A DNA stretch of 58,123 nucleotides from an uncultured Alphaproteobacteria bacterium (lineage in GTDB: Bacteria; Pseudomonadota; Alphaproteobacteria; Methylaequorales; Methylaequoraceae). The translations under genes were made by a program, and so were the position numbers. Position 1 is the stretch's first letter. Each line of letters begins with the position of its first letter. Below are positions 9,523-20,969 of this stretch, piece by piece. The stretch is from positions 1 through 58,123 of the forward strand of contig CACBON010000007.1 in NCBI GenBank assembly GCA_902540805.1. Reading direction: 5' to 3'. The notes under the pieces were generated by a model. The model was given only the letters and a program-made list of their open reading frames with translations. It did not search any database and was not told the DNA's origin.

Positions 9523-9961
9523 AATCAATAAATTCTTTATCAGTTTTTTTTTGGTTTACCCATTGAGAACCGTCTGCGAAATTTTCTTTTTTCCAAAAAG
9601 TAGCTTTAACTTTAAGCCAATCCATTAATCCTTCTCCAAATCTAAAACTCTCTTTTCTGTGTTTTGCTGCTACAACTATAAGGACAATATTTTCTCCTGG
9701 TTTAACTTTTCCATATCGGTGAATTACCAAATAATCATCAATCAAATACTTTTTCATCAATTTGTTTATTATTTTTTTTATTTGAACCAAAGCCATTTTT
9801 TCATAAAGTTCAATGTCAATACTTAATATAGTATTACTTTGATTTTTAGGTCTAGCCTTTCCAATAAATGAAAATATTGCCCCAGAATCTTTATTATTTA
9901 ATGAAAATTTATTTATAAAATTACTTTCAATAAAATTTTTTTTTAGAAATAATATTTGCAT
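9512..9961 (-). CDS. moaE: Molybdopterin synthase catalytic subunit
   Basis: GAIFSFIGKARP, HRYGKVKPGE, AAKHRKESF, KATFWKKE; adjacent to moaD. Confidence 0.94.
   Translation of the reverse strand: MQILFLKKNFIESNFINKFSLNNKDSGAIFSFIGKARPKNQSNTILSIDIELYEKMALVQIKKIINKLMKKYLIDDYLVIHRYGKVKPGENIVLIVVAAKHRKESFRFGEGLMDWLKVKATFWKKENFADGSQWVNQKKTDKEFIDFNL
9576..9780 (-). repeat. Source copy of the 205-bp exact repeat also found at 1562-1766
   Basis: Identical bases, same orientation, within intact moaE. Confidence 0.95.
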
Positions 9962-10209
9962 TATCCACCTGACACTGGCGGAAAGATTGCCAGTTCATCA
10001 TTATCTGTAACAAAACAATCTAAATCAACGTATTCGCAATTTACAGCGTATTGAAGGGAGTTGGTCTCTTTAAAAGCAAAATTGTAAACTTCATTCCGTT
10101 TTTTCAACTCATTGATTACTTGTGAAATTTTTTTTTTTTTCTGAATAATAATGGTTTCTTCACTTTTTCCAACTAGTTGTTTTAGTTTAGCAAAATATAA
10201 GATCTTCAA
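9961..10209 (-). CDS. moaD: Molybdopterin synthase sulfur-carrier subunit
   Basis: 82 aa ubiquitin-like protein with C-terminal FPPVSGG. Confidence 0.93.
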   Translation of the reverse strand: MKILYFAKLKQLVGKSEETIIIQKKKKISQVINELKKRNEVYNFAFKETNSLQYAVNCEYVDLDCFVTDNDELAIFPPVSGG

Positions 10210-11438
10210 TTTAACATATCCTCATATCTATAAAATTTAAGTAACGAACCTTTTTTAATATATTCTTTTTTTTCATCCAACTCTATGATTCCTTGACTTT
10301 GACTAATTGATGAAATAATTCCGGAACCTGTAGATTGAAATTTAGTTAAATAATGCAAATTTTTCTTTTTAATAATCCTGCCTCTTAACCATTCAGTTCT
10401 ACCTTTTTTTTTTTTCATTTGAAAGTCACATGGAAGAATTCTTTCAATTATCTGATTTTCTCTTAAACCTGACAATATCTTAATATAGTCAATTACAAGC
10501 ATGAAGAAAGTAATAATTGCTGCAACTGGATTTCCAGGAAGACCAATGAAAGGAGTATTTTTTACTTTTCCAAATGCGAACGGTCTGCCGGGTTTAATTG
10601 ACATTCTCCAAAATTCGATTTCTGCATTTTCTTCAAAAAACTTTCCGACCTTATCGGTTTTACTTTTTGAAATTCCCCCACTTGTAACAATTACATCTAG
10701 AGATTTAATTTTTTTTAAGATTAATTTTTTTGTTTCAGAATAATTGTCTTTTATAATGCCGAGATCAACTACTTCACAACCTATTTTTTTGAATAGAGAA
10801 ACTAAAACCAGTTTATTTGCATCATATATTTCATATCTTGATTTTTTTTTTGGAAACTCACATAATTCATCTCCAGAAGAAAAAATCCCAACTCGGATTT
10901 TTTTAAATACTTTTAATTTTTTAACACCTAGAGAAGAAAGTTGGGCAAGATCAATTGACCTGATTTTTCTCCCTGATGAAAAGATTTTTTGTTTTTTCTT
11001 TACGTCTTCACCCTTAATTCTTATGTTATTTCCTGTTTTGAACTTTTTTATAATCCTAACTTTCTCTCGATCTGAGTCACAATCCTCTTCCATACATACA
11101 GTATTCACTTTGGTTATATCTTTCAAAATATAAGCACCAGTATAAATTTTAATAGCTTGATTTTTCTTAATAGCCTTCAAAAACGGCTTACCAGGTTTTG
11201 ATTCTCCTACAATTTTTAATTCTCTGTTAATTTCATTTGAATTTATAAAACCAAAACCATCAACTGCTGAATTGTCAAATTCAGGAACGTTTATCTCTGA
11301 AAAAATATCTTTTGCTAAGATTCTGTCCTGACAATCCTTCAAGTTTTTAATTTCTGTTTTAGTTTTATAATTTAAAGTACGTAACATTATTTTCTTAGCA
11401 CTTTTGAATGAAATAAGGTTTTTATGTTGATCATTCAT
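10206..11438 (-). CDS. moeA: Molybdopterin molybdenumtransferase
   Basis: FDNSAVDGFGF, IFSSGDEL, VTSGGIS, MSIKPGRPFAFG, IGLPGNPVAA. Confidence 0.95.
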   Translation of the reverse strand: MNDQHKNLISFKSAKKIMLRTLNYKTKTEIKNLKDCQDRILAKDIFSEINVPEFDNSAVDGFGFINSNEINRELKIVGESKPGKPFLKAIKKNQAIKIYTGAYILKDITKVNTVCMEEDCDSDREKVRIIKKFKTGNNIRIKGEDVKKKQKIFSSGRKIRSIDLAQLSSLGVKKLKVFKKIRVGIFSSGDELCEFPKKKSRYEIYDANKLVLVSLFKKIGCEVVDLGIIKDNYSETKKLILKKIKSLDVIVTSGGISKSKTDKVGKFFEENAEIEFWRMSIKPGRPFAFGKVKNTPFIGLPGNPVAAIITFFMLVIDYIKILSGLRENQIIERILPCDFQMKKKKGRTEWLRGRIIKKKNLHYLTKFQSTGSGIISSISQSQGIIELDEKKEYIKKGSLLKFYRYEDMLN

Positions 11439-11941
11439 CTTTTAAAGTACTCTAATATAAAATTTCCAATTTTTTCAGTTTCAGAAAATTTAAATATTGG
11501 AAGTTTAGTAGGTTTAATATTTGAAATTTCTTGATCTATTACAATTGCTTTTATGTTTGTATCATTTTTGAAAATATATGGTTTTTTAATTGAGGACCTT
11601 ACAACCTCTAATTTAGGAAATTTACTATGTTTTAATCCTTCAATAAGGATAAGTTGGTCTTTTTTTTCAAATTTCTCCAGAATTTTATAAATACTTGTTG
11701 ATTTTTTTTGCAGTCTGCTAATCAATGCCCATTTTTTTTCGTTATACAAAATTACTTCATTGGCACCAGATTTAAGGTGTTTTTGACTGTCTTTTCTTTC
11801 TTTATCTATTTCAAAGTTGTGATGAGTATGTTTTATTGATGAAACAATTATCTTTTTTTGTGAATAATAGGATATGATTCTCGTAGTTAAGTCTGTTTTT
11901 CCACTGCCGCTCCACCCAACAATGCCGAAAACCTTATTCAT
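11435..11941 (-). CDS. mobB: Molybdopterin-guanine dinucleotide biosynthesis protein B
   Basis: P-loop GIVGWSGSGKTDL, KHTHHNFEID, LILIEGLKHSKFPKLEVVR. Confidence 0.9.
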   Translation of the reverse strand: MNKVFGIVGWSGSGKTDLTTRIISYYSQKKIIVSSIKHTHHNFEIDKERKDSQKHLKSGANEVILYNEKKWALISRLQKKSTSIYKILEKFEKKDQLILIEGLKHSKFPKLEVVRSSIKKPYIFKNDTNIKAIVIDQEISNIKPTKLPIFKFSETEKIGNFILEYFKR

Positions 11942-12492
11942 TTGAATAATCTAAGATTCTTTTTAAAATAAATATAACCAGTATGTATTGTCATTATTGA
12001 CGCAACTGTTAAACCAAGGTATCCAATAAATAAAATATAACTCGTTTCAAAATCATTTGATACCATCAAAAAACCCAGGGAAGACATCTGAATTAAAGTT
12101 TTCCATTTTGATAAATTTGTAACAAGCAGTGTTTCCGTTGAATGTGCAAAGAAATCTCTTAAACCTGACACTAAAATTTCTCTTATAACTATTATTAGTG
12201 CAGGATATACAAACATGCCCTTTATGATTCCGTTTGATATGAGTATGAATATAACTGATACTACAAGAATTTTGTCTGCTACAGGGTCAAGAAATCTTCC
12301 AAAACTTGATTCAAGTTCGAACTTTCTTGCCAAGTAACCGTCTAAAAAATCAGACAAACAAGCTAATATATATAATGCAAGAGCTAGCCAGCTATAAAAT
12401 TTAGTATCAATTTCTAAAAAAATTATGATTATTGGAATTACTAAAATTCTAAGTAGTGTGAGAATGTTTGGGATATTTTCTTTTTTAAACAT
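11938..12492 (-). CDS. pgsA: CDP-diacylglycerol--glycerol-3-phosphate 3-phosphatidyltransferase
   Basis: NIPNILTLLRIL; CDP-OH motif DFLDGYLARKFELESSFGRFLDPVADKIL. Confidence 0.95.
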   Translation of the reverse strand: MFKKENIPNILTLLRILVIPIIIIFLEIDTKFYSWLALALYILACLSDFLDGYLARKFELESSFGRFLDPVADKILVVSVIFILISNGIIKGMFVYPALIIVIREILVSGLRDFFAHSTETLLVTNLSKWKTLIQMSSLGFLMVSNDFETSYILFIGYLGLTVASIMTIHTGYIYFKKNLRLFK

Positions 12493-14323
12493 TTTTGTTA
12501 AATTCTTTATAAATTCTTGCTGCAGTTTTTATTCCAATACCAGGAACTTTTTTTAAATCTTCTTCTCCAGCAGTTTTTATATTATCAATAGTTCCAAAAT
12601 AAGATAATAATAAATTTTTTGTTTTTTTTCCAATACCAGTTATTTCGTCAAATAAAGAATTTTTGAATGATTTGTGATGCTTGGCTTTTGTTGATTGAAC
12701 TGCAAACCTATGAGCTTCATCTCTCAGTCTTTGAAAGAAAAAAAGAACTTCATCGCTCTTATTTAATTTAAATTCTTTGTCAAATTTAAGTATTTTTTCG
12801 TCACCAGCATTTCTATTTTTTCCCTTCGCAATTCCTAAAATGTCAATATTTGATAATTTTTTCTCAGCAAGTATTTTTTTTACTATATTTAGTTGACCAA
12901 GTCCTCCATCAATGAGAATAAGTTGAGGAAGTTTTCTTTTCCATCCATCGAAGTTTTTAAACCTACGATTCATAACTTGATGCATCATAAAATAATCATC
13001 GTTTGTAATATTATTTTCACACACAATATTAAATTTTCTATATGAATTTTTTACAAAGGCTCCATTCTCGAAAACTACCATGGCACCAGTAGGGTTTGAT
13101 CCACTTAAATGACTATTATCATAAATTTCTATTCTTTTAGGAATATTTTTTAAAGTAAATTTTAGTTTTATTAAATTTAGAAGCGCATTTGTCTTAAATT
13201 TTTCCTTTTTTCTTTTCTCAAATGAGGCGTCGACGTTTTCTTCTACCATCTTTAGAATCATTCGTTTTTTACCTTTTAAAGGAATTTTGATTGAAACTTT
13301 ATTTTCCAATAGAGATTTCAAAATGTTAATATCTTGTGGCTTTGTGTTTAACAAAATTTCTTTTGGTGGAGTGTTTGAAGTATAAAAAAAATATAAAAAT
13401 TGAGAAAAAATCTTTTCGGTTTCGTCACAAAAATTATCTTCAAACAGGAAATCCTTATTCCCTAAATTCTTCCCTGATCTAAAAAAAAAAATATGAATGG
13501 AAATTAAGTTTTCTTTCTTTTTAAGAAAAATAACGTCAAAATTTTCTTTGTTATTTAGATCTGAATATGTTTCGTTAGAAATTTTTGATAAAGCACTTAT
13601 TCTATCTCTTAATTTAGCAGCCTTCTCGTAATTTTGTAATTCACTTGCAGATTGCATTTTAACAATTAATTTTGATTTCACTTCAGAATTATTTCCGTTC
13701 AGAAACGAGATTGCATTATCAACTAAATCTTTATATTCAACTTTTGAGATATAATCTACGCATGGAGCGCTGCATCTTTTAATTTGATATAATATACACG
13801 GTCGTTTTCTTGATTTGAAGACATTATCTGTGCAACTTCTTAATAAAAATGCTCCTTCAATTTGTCTTAATACATTGTCAACTGCACTAACACTTGCAAA
13901 AGGACCAAAATACATTTCATTTTTATTTAATTTTCCTCTGTACTTTTTTATTCTTGGCCATTCTGAAGAAGAAGTAATGCAAATGTAAGGATAACTTTTG
14001 TCATCAATCAACCTTACATTAAACCTTGGTTTGTATTGTTTTATAAGATTATTTTCTAATATAAAAGAATCTACTTCGGTAATTGTTTTTATAAAATCTA
14101 TATTTGTTGTCAGATTAATTAATAACTTAATTCTATTTGTTTGACTTTTATGATTAACATAGCTTGAGATTCGTTTTTTTAAATTCTTAGCTTTACCCAC
14201 ATATAAGACTTTCTTATTGCAATCCATAAACTTATATATTCCAGAACCATCAGGAAACGTTTTTGAAGCTTTTTTAATGGCCTCTAAGCCTGTCTTATAG
14301 TCATATTTAAGTTTCAGTTTCAT
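12485..14323 (-). CDS. uvrC: Excinuclease ABC subunit C
   Basis: GIY-YIG nuclease YVGKAKNLKKRISSY, IKRCSAPC, IEIYDNSHLSG, LILIDGGLGQLN, C-terminal HhH region. Confidence 0.97.
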   Translation of the reverse strand: MKLKLKYDYKTGLEAIKKASKTFPDGSGIYKFMDCNKKVLYVGKAKNLKKRISSYVNHKSQTNRIKLLINLTTNIDFIKTITEVDSFILENNLIKQYKPRFNVRLIDDKSYPYICITSSSEWPRIKKYRGKLNKNEMYFGPFASVSAVDNVLRQIEGAFLLRSCTDNVFKSRKRPCILYQIKRCSAPCVDYISKVEYKDLVDNAISFLNGNNSEVKSKLIVKMQSASELQNYEKAAKLRDRISALSKISNETYSDLNNKENFDVIFLKKKENLISIHIFFFRSGKNLGNKDFLFEDNFCDETEKIFSQFLYFFYTSNTPPKEILLNTKPQDINILKSLLENKVSIKIPLKGKKRMILKMVEENVDASFEKRKKEKFKTNALLNLIKLKFTLKNIPKRIEIYDNSHLSGSNPTGAMVVFENGAFVKNSYRKFNIVCENNITNDDYFMMHQVMNRRFKNFDGWKRKLPQLILIDGGLGQLNIVKKILAEKKLSNIDILGIAKGKNRNAGDEKILKFDKEFKLNKSDEVLFFFQRLRDEAHRFAVQSTKAKHHKSFKNSLFDEITGIGKKTKNLLLSYFGTIDNIKTAGEEDLKKVPGIGIKTAARIYKEFNKNV

Positions 14324-14374
14324 TCCTTACTCTCAAATCTTTATCTTTCATTATAAAAAAATGTTATAAAATTA

Positions 14375-14397
14375 CTATCCACTGTTACTGTGGATAA
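14375..14397. promoter_or_regulatory. DnaA-box-containing inverted repeat; perfect TTATCCACA 9-mer (minus strand, 14389-14397)
   Basis: TATCCAC-TGTTACT-GTGGATA inverted repeat with TGTGGATAA at 14389-14397 in the largest intergenic gap of the window. Confidence 0.45.
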
Positions 14398-14429
14398 ATC
14401 TGTTTATAAACTTTGAGTATTGTAATTAA

Positions 14430-14456
14430 TCTTAACAATTCTGCTACTCTTAACAA
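14430..14456. repeat. Two direct copies of TCTTAACAA with an 18-bp period
   Basis: TCTTAACAA at 14430-14438 and 14448-14456. Confidence 0.75.
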
Positions 14457-14559
14457 ATTGATTAAAAATTAATCAAATTTGTAAGTCATTGATTAAATTG
14501 ATAAAAAAAATGTTTTCTCTCCCACATAAAATATATTTTTAAAGTTACATTTATATTTT

Positions 14560-14600
<41 letters not shown>

Positions 14601-14620
14601 TGTTGACAACTTCAAACTCT

Positions 14621-15388
14621 TTAATCTGACTTAAATATCTTTGATTTTGAATGCGCCCATCCTAAACTTTGCCCAGAATCTAAAGTTAATATCTCTCCGG
14701 TGACTGATTGATTATTTATAAGATAACTAATAGCATCATTAATTTCAGCTAAATTTACTTGTTTTTTTAAAGGAGTTCTAAGTACTTGCTTTCTAAATTG
14801 CTTTAAATTTTGATTTTTACTCATCAATGTTGGTCCAGGTGATATTGCATTCACTCTTATTTTAGGAGCTAATGAAAGTGCAAGACTTTTTGTTAATGCA
14901 GCCAGTGCAACTTTACTAATTGTATAGGATGTAAAGTAAGGAGTAATATTATTTACCCTTTGATCGACTATATTTATTATCAAACCTTGTTTTGTATAAT
15001 GTTTCACAAAGTTTTGAGATAAAAAAAATGGAGCTCTTAGGTTAACATTTATATGTTTTTCAAATAGTTTAAGATTTGATGAGGATATTGTATCAAAATC
15101 AAAAGTTGAAGCATTATTAATAAGTATATCGATATGACCAAATTCGTTGATTATGTTTTCATAAAATTTTGAAATATTTTTGTTTTTCTCAAAATCAAAT
15201 TTAAAAATTGAGAATTTTATTTTTTTCTTTTTAAATCTATTTTTTAACTCTTGTGCTTTTGTTTTAGATTTGTTGAATTGAATTGCAATGTTTAACCCGT
15301 TATTAGCTAAATGACAAGCTATAGACTCGCCAATTCTTTGAGCACCACCAGTTATGAGAACCGACTTATATATTTTGTTTAATTCCAA
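14621..15388 (-). CDS. SDR-family oxidoreductase, pteridine reductase/FolM-like
   Basis: [76 protein letters not shown]. Confidence 0.85.
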   Translation of the reverse strand: MELNKIYKSVLITGGAQRIGESIACHLANNGLNIAIQFNKSKTKAQELKNRFKKKKIKFSIFKFDFEKNKNISKFYENIINEFGHIDILINNASTFDFDTISSSNLKLFEKHINVNLRAPFFLSQNFVKHYTKQGLIINIVDQRVNNITPYFTSYTISKVALAALTKSLALSLAPKIRVNAISPGPTLMSKNQNLKQFRKQVLRTPLKKQVNLAEINDAISYLINNQSVTGEILTLDSGQSLGWAHSKSKIFKSD

Positions 15389-17333
15389 GTTCTTTTCTTT
15401 CTTTGATTTTGATTTTATCTCTGATCTCAGCCGCTTTTTCGAAATTCAAATTTTCAGCATATTCTAACATCTTTTTTTTTAAAAAATCCAACGATTCTTG
15501 CCTGTCGTGATTTGAAGATTTTTTTTCGTCATTATGATTTATAGTTTCTTCAATTTTTCTTGTAGTAGATTTTGGTATAATTCCATTTTTTTTATTAAAG
15601 TTTATTTGTTTTATTCTTCTTCTGCTTGTTTCTTCAATAGCAAGAAGGATGGATTTAGTTTTTTGATCTGCATAAAGTATTGCTCTTCCATCAATATTTC
15701 TTGCAGCTCTACCGATTGTTTGAATTAAAGAAACTTGAGAACGAAGATAACCCTCCTTATCAGCGTCTAAAATAGCTACTAGTCCACACTCCGGAATATC
15801 TAAGCCCTCTCGTAGAAGATTAATTCCAACAAGTACCTCAAATGTGCCTATTCTTAAATCTTTAATAATTTCTATTCTTTCTAATGCGTCAATCTCGGAA
15901 TGCATGTATCTTGCTTTCACCCCATTTTCGTTTAAGTAATCAGTTACCATTTCAGCATTTTTTTTTGTTAGTGTTGTTATCAAAACTCTCAGACCTTTTA
16001 ATGTAATTTTTTTACACTCTTCAATAATATCTTCCACTTGATTAGAGGCTTTCCTTACTTCACATATTGGATCTACCAAACCTGTTGGTCGTACAATTTG
16101 TTCAATAAAAACCCCATTTGTCTTATCAAGTTCGTATTCACCAGGTGTGGCTGAAACATAGATTGTCTGACTCTTAAACTTTTCCCATTCTTCGAACATA
16201 AGTGGTCTGTTATCTTTACAAGAAGGTAATCTGAAACCATAATCAGATAGAGTATTTTTTCTTGATCTGTCACCTTTAAACATTCCTCTGATTTGAGGAA
16301 CTGTTACATGTGATTCATCTATGAATAATAGAGCATTTTTGGGTAAATATTCAAAAAGTGTAGGAGGGGGCTCTCCAGGAGCTCTCCCAGACAAGTGTCT
16401 TGAATAGTTTTCTATTCCGGAGCAACTTCCTGTTGCAGAAATCATTTCTAGATCGAATTTTGTCCTTTGCTCAATTCTTTGTGCTTCAAGGAATAATTTT
16501 TTTGATTCAAAAAATTTTATTCTTTCGTCAAGTTCAATTTTAATTTTCTCTATTGCTTTAATTAGAGAAGGTTTAGGGGTTACATAATGGCTATTAGCAA
16601 ATACTGTGATTTCTTCAAGACTTTTAGAGACTGTTCCCATAAATGGATCAAATTCATCGATTGATTCAACTGTTTCCCCAAAAAAAGAGATTCTCCATGA
16701 CCTATCTTCTAGATGTGAAGGAAAAATTTCAAGAAAGTCACCTCTACTTCTGAATGTACCCCTGCAATGCACTTGATCATTTCTTTTATATTGAAGTTCA
16801 ACAAGTTTTTTTTTAATTTCATCTATATCATAATTATTTTTCTTATCTATTTTAAATGCCATTGATGAATAGGATTGAACTGAACCTAAACCGTATATAC
16901 ATGAAACACTTGCTACGACAATGGTGTCTTCTTTCTCTAACAAAGATCTGGTTGCTGAGTGTCTCATTCTATCTATTTGCTCATTAATAGACGATTCTTT
17001 TTCAATGAAGGTATCTGTTCTAGGAACGTAGGCTTCTGGAGTGTAATAGTCATAATATGAAACAAAATATTCAACACTATTATTAGGAAAAAAACTTTTC
17101 ATTTCGCTATAAAGTTGAGCGGCAAGAATTTTATTTGGAGCAAATATTAGGGAAGGTCTTTGTAGTTTTTGAATAATATTAGCCATAGTAAATGTTTTTC
17201 CAGAACCAGTGACACCTAATAAAACTTGATCTGTTAATTTTCTCTCTAAACCATCACATAATTTTTCGATTGCCAAAGGCTGGTCACCCGATGGGCGAAA
17301 AGGACTAGTCAAATTGAATTTACATTTTTCCAT
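15366..17333 (-). CDS. uvrB: Excinuclease ABC subunit B
   Basis: [73 protein letters not shown] motif at the C-terminus. Confidence 0.98.
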   Translation of the reverse strand: MEKCKFNLTSPFRPSGDQPLAIEKLCDGLERKLTDQVLLGVTGSGKTFTMANIIQKLQRPSLIFAPNKILAAQLYSEMKSFFPNNSVEYFVSYYDYYTPEAYVPRTDTFIEKESSINEQIDRMRHSATRSLLEKEDTIVVASVSCIYGLGSVQSYSSMAFKIDKKNNYDIDEIKKKLVELQYKRNDQVHCRGTFRSRGDFLEIFPSHLEDRSWRISFFGETVESIDEFDPFMGTVSKSLEEITVFANSHYVTPKPSLIKAIEKIKIELDERIKFFESKKLFLEAQRIEQRTKFDLEMISATGSCSGIENYSRHLSGRAPGEPPPTLFEYLPKNALLFIDESHVTVPQIRGMFKGDRSRKNTLSDYGFRLPSCKDNRPLMFEEWEKFKSQTIYVSATPGEYELDKTNGVFIEQIVRPTGLVDPICEVRKASNQVEDIIEECKKITLKGLRVLITTLTKKNAEMVTDYLNENGVKARYMHSEIDALERIEIIKDLRIGTFEVLVGINLLREGLDIPECGLVAILDADKEGYLRSQVSLIQTIGRAARNIDGRAILYADQKTKSILLAIEETSRRRIKQINFNKKNGIIPKSTTRKIEETINHNDEKKSSNHDRQESLDFLKKKMLEYAENLNFEKAAEIRDKIKIKERKELGIKQNI

Positions 17334-17422
17334 AGAATTTTACAAAAAAAAAAATCTAATATATTTTTATCAAAGTTAATATATAATCGAAAAATTGAAG
17401 ATTTACATTTTTTTCTTAATAG

Positions 17423-18622
17423 ATGACCCTTATTTCAGATCGATTATCTAGGTTCAAACCTTCATTAACTGTCAAGATATCACAGATTGCCAGAGAAATG
17501 ACACTTTCTGGAGAAAAAGTAATAAGTCTAAGTTCTGGTGAACCAGATTTTGACACACCCAAACATATTAAAGATAGAGCGATTAAAGCAATAAATGATG
17601 GATTTACAAAATATACCCAGGTAGATGGTATACCTGAATTAAAGAAATCTATAAAAACAAAATTTGAGAGTGAAAATGACTTAAAATATGATTCAGATCA
17701 AATCACAGTTGGAGTAGGAGGGAAACATGTTATTTACAATCTATTTATGTCTACGTTAAACAAAAATGATGAAGTTATTATTCCTGCTCCTTATTGGGTG
17801 TCATATCCAGATATGGTCAACTTAGCTGGAGGAAAACCAATAATTATGGAAACAGATATGAAAGATAATTTCAAAATAACTCCAAAGCAATTAGAAGCCA
17901 ATATTTCAGAAAAGACAAAGTGGTTTATAATTAATTCTCCTGGAAATCCAACAGGTGCTGTATATGGTAAGTCAGAATTAAAAGAAATTTCAAAAGTATT
18001 ACTCAAGAATCCTCATGTAAACATTTTATCAGACGATATATATGAACATATTACCTATGGGACAAAATTTTACAATGTTATCAATGTGGAACCTAAACTT
18101 TATGAAAATACATTTATTGTTAATGGTGTCTCAAAAGCTTTCTCAATGACAGGTTGGAGAATAGGATATGGTGCTGGTAAAAAAGAATTGATAAAAGCAA
18201 TTGCTAAAATCCAATCTCAGAGCACAACTAATCCTTGCTCTATAAGTCAAGTAGCTGCAAAACATGCAATTCAAAGTGAAAAGGATTTTTTACAAGATTG
18301 GCTGAAAAAGTTTGAAAATAGAAAAAATCTTCTGATTGATTTTTTTGAATCTATATCAGGACTAAATCCCTTTATACCAAGTGGAGCATTTTATCTTTAT
18401 GTAAGTTGTGAAGGTTTTATAAATACGAGATTAAAAGATGGGAAAAAAATTAAGAATGACATGGATTTTGCAGAATATTTACTTCACGAAGCTAAAGTTG
18501 CAGTTGTACCTGGCATTGCATTTGGAAAATCACCATTTTTCAGAATATCGTATGCAACATCTTTTGATGATCTAAAAGAGGCGTGCGAAAGAATAAGAAT
18601 AGCTTTGAAGAAAATTTCATAA
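17423..18622 (+). CDS. Class I aminotransferase, aspartate aminotransferase-like
   Basis: LSSGEPDFDTP, NSPGNPTGAVY, SDDIYEHITYG, NGVSKAFSMTGWRIGY. Confidence 0.93.
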   Translation: MTLISDRLSRFKPSLTVKISQIAREMTLSGEKVISLSSGEPDFDTPKHIKDRAIKAINDGFTKYTQVDGIPELKKSIKTKFESENDLKYDSDQITVGVGGKHVIYNLFMSTLNKNDEVIIPAPYWVSYPDMVNLAGGKPIIMETDMKDNFKITPKQLEANISEKTKWFIINSPGNPTGAVYGKSELKEISKVLLKNPHVNILSDDIYEHITYGTKFYNVINVEPKLYENTFIVNGVSKAFSMTGWRIGYGAGKKELIKAIAKIQSQSTTNPCSISQVAAKHAIQSEKDFLQDWLKKFENRKNLLIDFFESISGLNPFIPSGAFYLYVSCEGFINTRLKDGKKIKNDMDFAEYLLHEAKVAVVPGIAFGKSPFFRISYATSFDDLKEACERIRIALKKIS

Positions 18623-19528
18623 ATGAGAGTTTTGATTTATGGAGTAGGTGGTGTTGGGGGGTTTCTGGGATCACAAATTCAAAACGCTAATTTTGATATT
18701 TCATACATTGCGAGAGGAAAAAGATATGAATTTTTAAAACAAAATGGTCTAAAATTAAAAAGTCAGTTGGGTGATAAAAATATTAAAAAAGTTGAAATTT
18801 ATAATACTATTCCAGACAAAACTGATTTTGATGTAATCATAAGTACAGTGAAACTTTATGATTTTGACGACTTTATTAAAGAAATAAGTGCAAAAGGACT
18901 TCATAATGCTATTTTACTACCATTCCAAAATGGTATTTATTCAGAGCAACAAATAAGTCAAAAGTTTGGTGAGGAAAAAACATACGGAGCTGTTGCGCAA
19001 ATATCATCTTATATAAACGAAAATCAACATGTAATTCACAAAGGAAAACTGGCTTCGTTTTTTGTTGGCAGTATGTCAGAAATTGAAAATAAAAAATTAC
19101 TTAACTTTTGTGAAAAATGTCAGAACTCAGGACTTGATTTAAAATATAAATCAAACATAAAAGAAAAAATTTGGGAAAAGTTTATTTTTTTATCAGCTTA
19201 TAGTGGTATTACGACTTTAACTAAGAAACCGATTGGAGAAATTTTTGCTTCAACTTCACTGAAGAAAACTTTTGTGAATGCTATGAATGAAACTTATAAC
19301 CTCTCAAAGGTTTTTAACGTTAAATTTAAGTTAAACCCAGTGGACTATTGGTTGGAGAAAATCAAAAAAATGCCCTTTGACATGACTTCTTCTATGTATT
19401 TAGATTATATAAATAGAAAACGGCTTGAATTAAAATGGTTGTCTGGCTTCATTGTTGAATACTCAAAAAAATTTGGTATTAAATGTGATACGCATCAGTC
19501 TATTTTAAATGGCATTCTTATTAAATAA
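18623..19528 (+). CDS. 2-dehydropantoate 2-reductase family
   Basis: N-terminal Rossmann motif IYGVGGVGGFLG, LLPFQNGIYSE, KIWEKFIFLSAYSGITTLT. Confidence 0.87.
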   Translation: MRVLIYGVGGVGGFLGSQIQNANFDISYIARGKRYEFLKQNGLKLKSQLGDKNIKKVEIYNTIPDKTDFDVIISTVKLYDFDDFIKEISAKGLHNAILLPFQNGIYSEQQISQKFGEEKTYGAVAQISSYINENQHVIHKGKLASFFVGSMSEIENKKLLNFCEKCQNSGLDLKYKSNIKEKIWEKFIFLSAYSGITTLTKKPIGEIFASTSLKKTFVNAMNETYNLSKVFNVKFKLNPVDYWLEKIKKMPFDMTSSMYLDYINRKRLELKWLSGFIVEYSKKFGIKCDTHQSILNGILIK

Positions 19529-20459
19529 GATTTTTTTTTGTAAGGAAACTTTCCGCTTCTAATGCACTCATACAACCCATCCCTGCAGCTGTAACGGCTT
19601 GCCTGTAAACTTTATCTGTTACATCACCAGCAGCAAAAACACCATCAACGCTCGTTTTTGTAGAATCTGCGTCTGTAAAAATATAACCTTCATCATCCAT
19701 CTTTAATTTCTTATGAAAAATTTCTGTAGTTGGACTATGTCCAATTGCTACAAAAAATCCATCAACATTTAAGATGTCTTGTTTGTTATTTTTAGAATCA
19801 AATATTTCAAGTGAAGTAATTACTTTCTTTTCATTATCTCCTAAAACTTTTTGAACTTCAGAATTCCAAATGAATTCAACATTTTTCTTTTCAAATAATC
19901 TTTCTTGAAGTATTTTTTCCGCTCTTAATTGATCACGTCTGTGAATAAGCACAACCTTATTACACAGGTTTGAGAGGAAAAGAGCCTCTTCTACGGCAGT
20001 ATTCCCTCCACCCACAACTGCTACATTTTTATTTTTATAAAAAAATCCATCACATGTAGCACATGCAGATACACCATATCCTCTGAAATTTTTTTCACCT
20101 TCAATATTTAACCATTTTGCCTTAGCGCCGGTGGCTATAATTACTGTGTGGGATGAGAGTTTGCTTTTTTCAGTCCTGACGTTGTGAATTTCTTTCTCAA
20201 AATCAACCTCTAGAACATAGTCATTCATTATTCTTGTTCCATAAGCTATAGCTTGTTTTTTCATTTGTTCCATCAACCATGGCCCCTGAATTGGATCTTC
20301 AAATCCAGGAAAATTTTCAACATCCGTAGTAATTGTCAGTTGTCCACCTGGTTCTAAACCTGATATTAATAAAGGATTGAGACCAGCTCTGGCGGCGTAT
20401 ATTGCTGCAGTGTATCCTGCTGGACCTGATCCAATAATTAAAACTTTTTCTTTGTTCAT
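19521..20459 (-). CDS. trxB: Thioredoxin reductase
   Basis: IGSGPAGYTAAIYAARA, CATCDGFFYK active site, GGGNTAVEEALFL, VFAAGDVTDKVYRQAVTAAGMGCMSAL. Confidence 0.97.
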   Translation of the reverse strand: MNKEKVLIIGSGPAGYTAAIYAARAGLNPLLISGLEPGGQLTITTDVENFPGFEDPIQGPWLMEQMKKQAIAYGTRIMNDYVLEVDFEKEIHNVRTEKSKLSSHTVIIATGAKAKWLNIEGEKNFRGYGVSACATCDGFFYKNKNVAVVGGGNTAVEEALFLSNLCNKVVLIHRRDQLRAEKILQERLFEKKNVEFIWNSEVQKVLGDNEKKVITSLEIFDSKNNKQDILNVDGFFVAIGHSPTTEIFHKKLKMDDEGYIFTDADSTKTSVDGVFAAGDVTDKVYRQAVTAAGMGCMSALEAESFLTKKNLI

Positions 20460-20460
20460 T

Positions 20461-20940
20461 TTACTTAAAATTTATTGAGTTTATTTGATAAGCTTTAATA
20501 CCATTTGGGGTTTGAACCTCAAAAATATCTTCAACTTTTTTATTTATCATAGCTCTACACAAAGGGGCAGATATGGAAATCAAATTTTTTTCTATATCTG
20601 CTTCATCTGTTCCTACAATTGTATATGTATTTTTTTTGTCAGTTTCCAAGTCTGTAAGTATAACAGTCGCTCCAAAAGTTACTTTTGAATTATCAAGTTT
20701 TGAGGGATCAATTACTTCAGCACGTGTTATTTTATTTTCTAATTCTGCTATCCTACCCTCTATAAAACTTTGTCTTTCTCTTGCAGCATGATATTCAGCA
20801 TTTTCTGATAAATCTCCATGCTCCCGCGCTTCTGCAATAGCTTTAATAACATTTGGTCTTTCAGAATTTTTCAAATTCTCAAGTTCTTCCCTTAGTTTTT
20901 TAAGGCCGTCTGCAGTCATTGGAAATTTTTCTATCATCAT
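20461..20940 (-). CDS. greA: Transcription elongation factor GreA
   Basis: [49 protein letters not shown]. Confidence 0.97.
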   Translation of the reverse strand: MMIEKFPMTADGLKKLREELENLKNSERPNVIKAIAEAREHGDLSENAEYHAARERQSFIEGRIAELENKITRAEVIDPSKLDNSKVTFGATVILTDLETDKKNTYTIVGTDEADIEKNLISISAPLCRAMINKKVEDIFEVQTPNGIKAYQINSINFK

Positions 20941-20969
20941 ATAATATTATAACGATTACAAATTAAATT

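Noticed and set aside
10744-11133. 129-aa plus-strand ORF inside moeA
   Set aside because: Antisense shadow ORF of a well-supported gene; no recognisable motifs.
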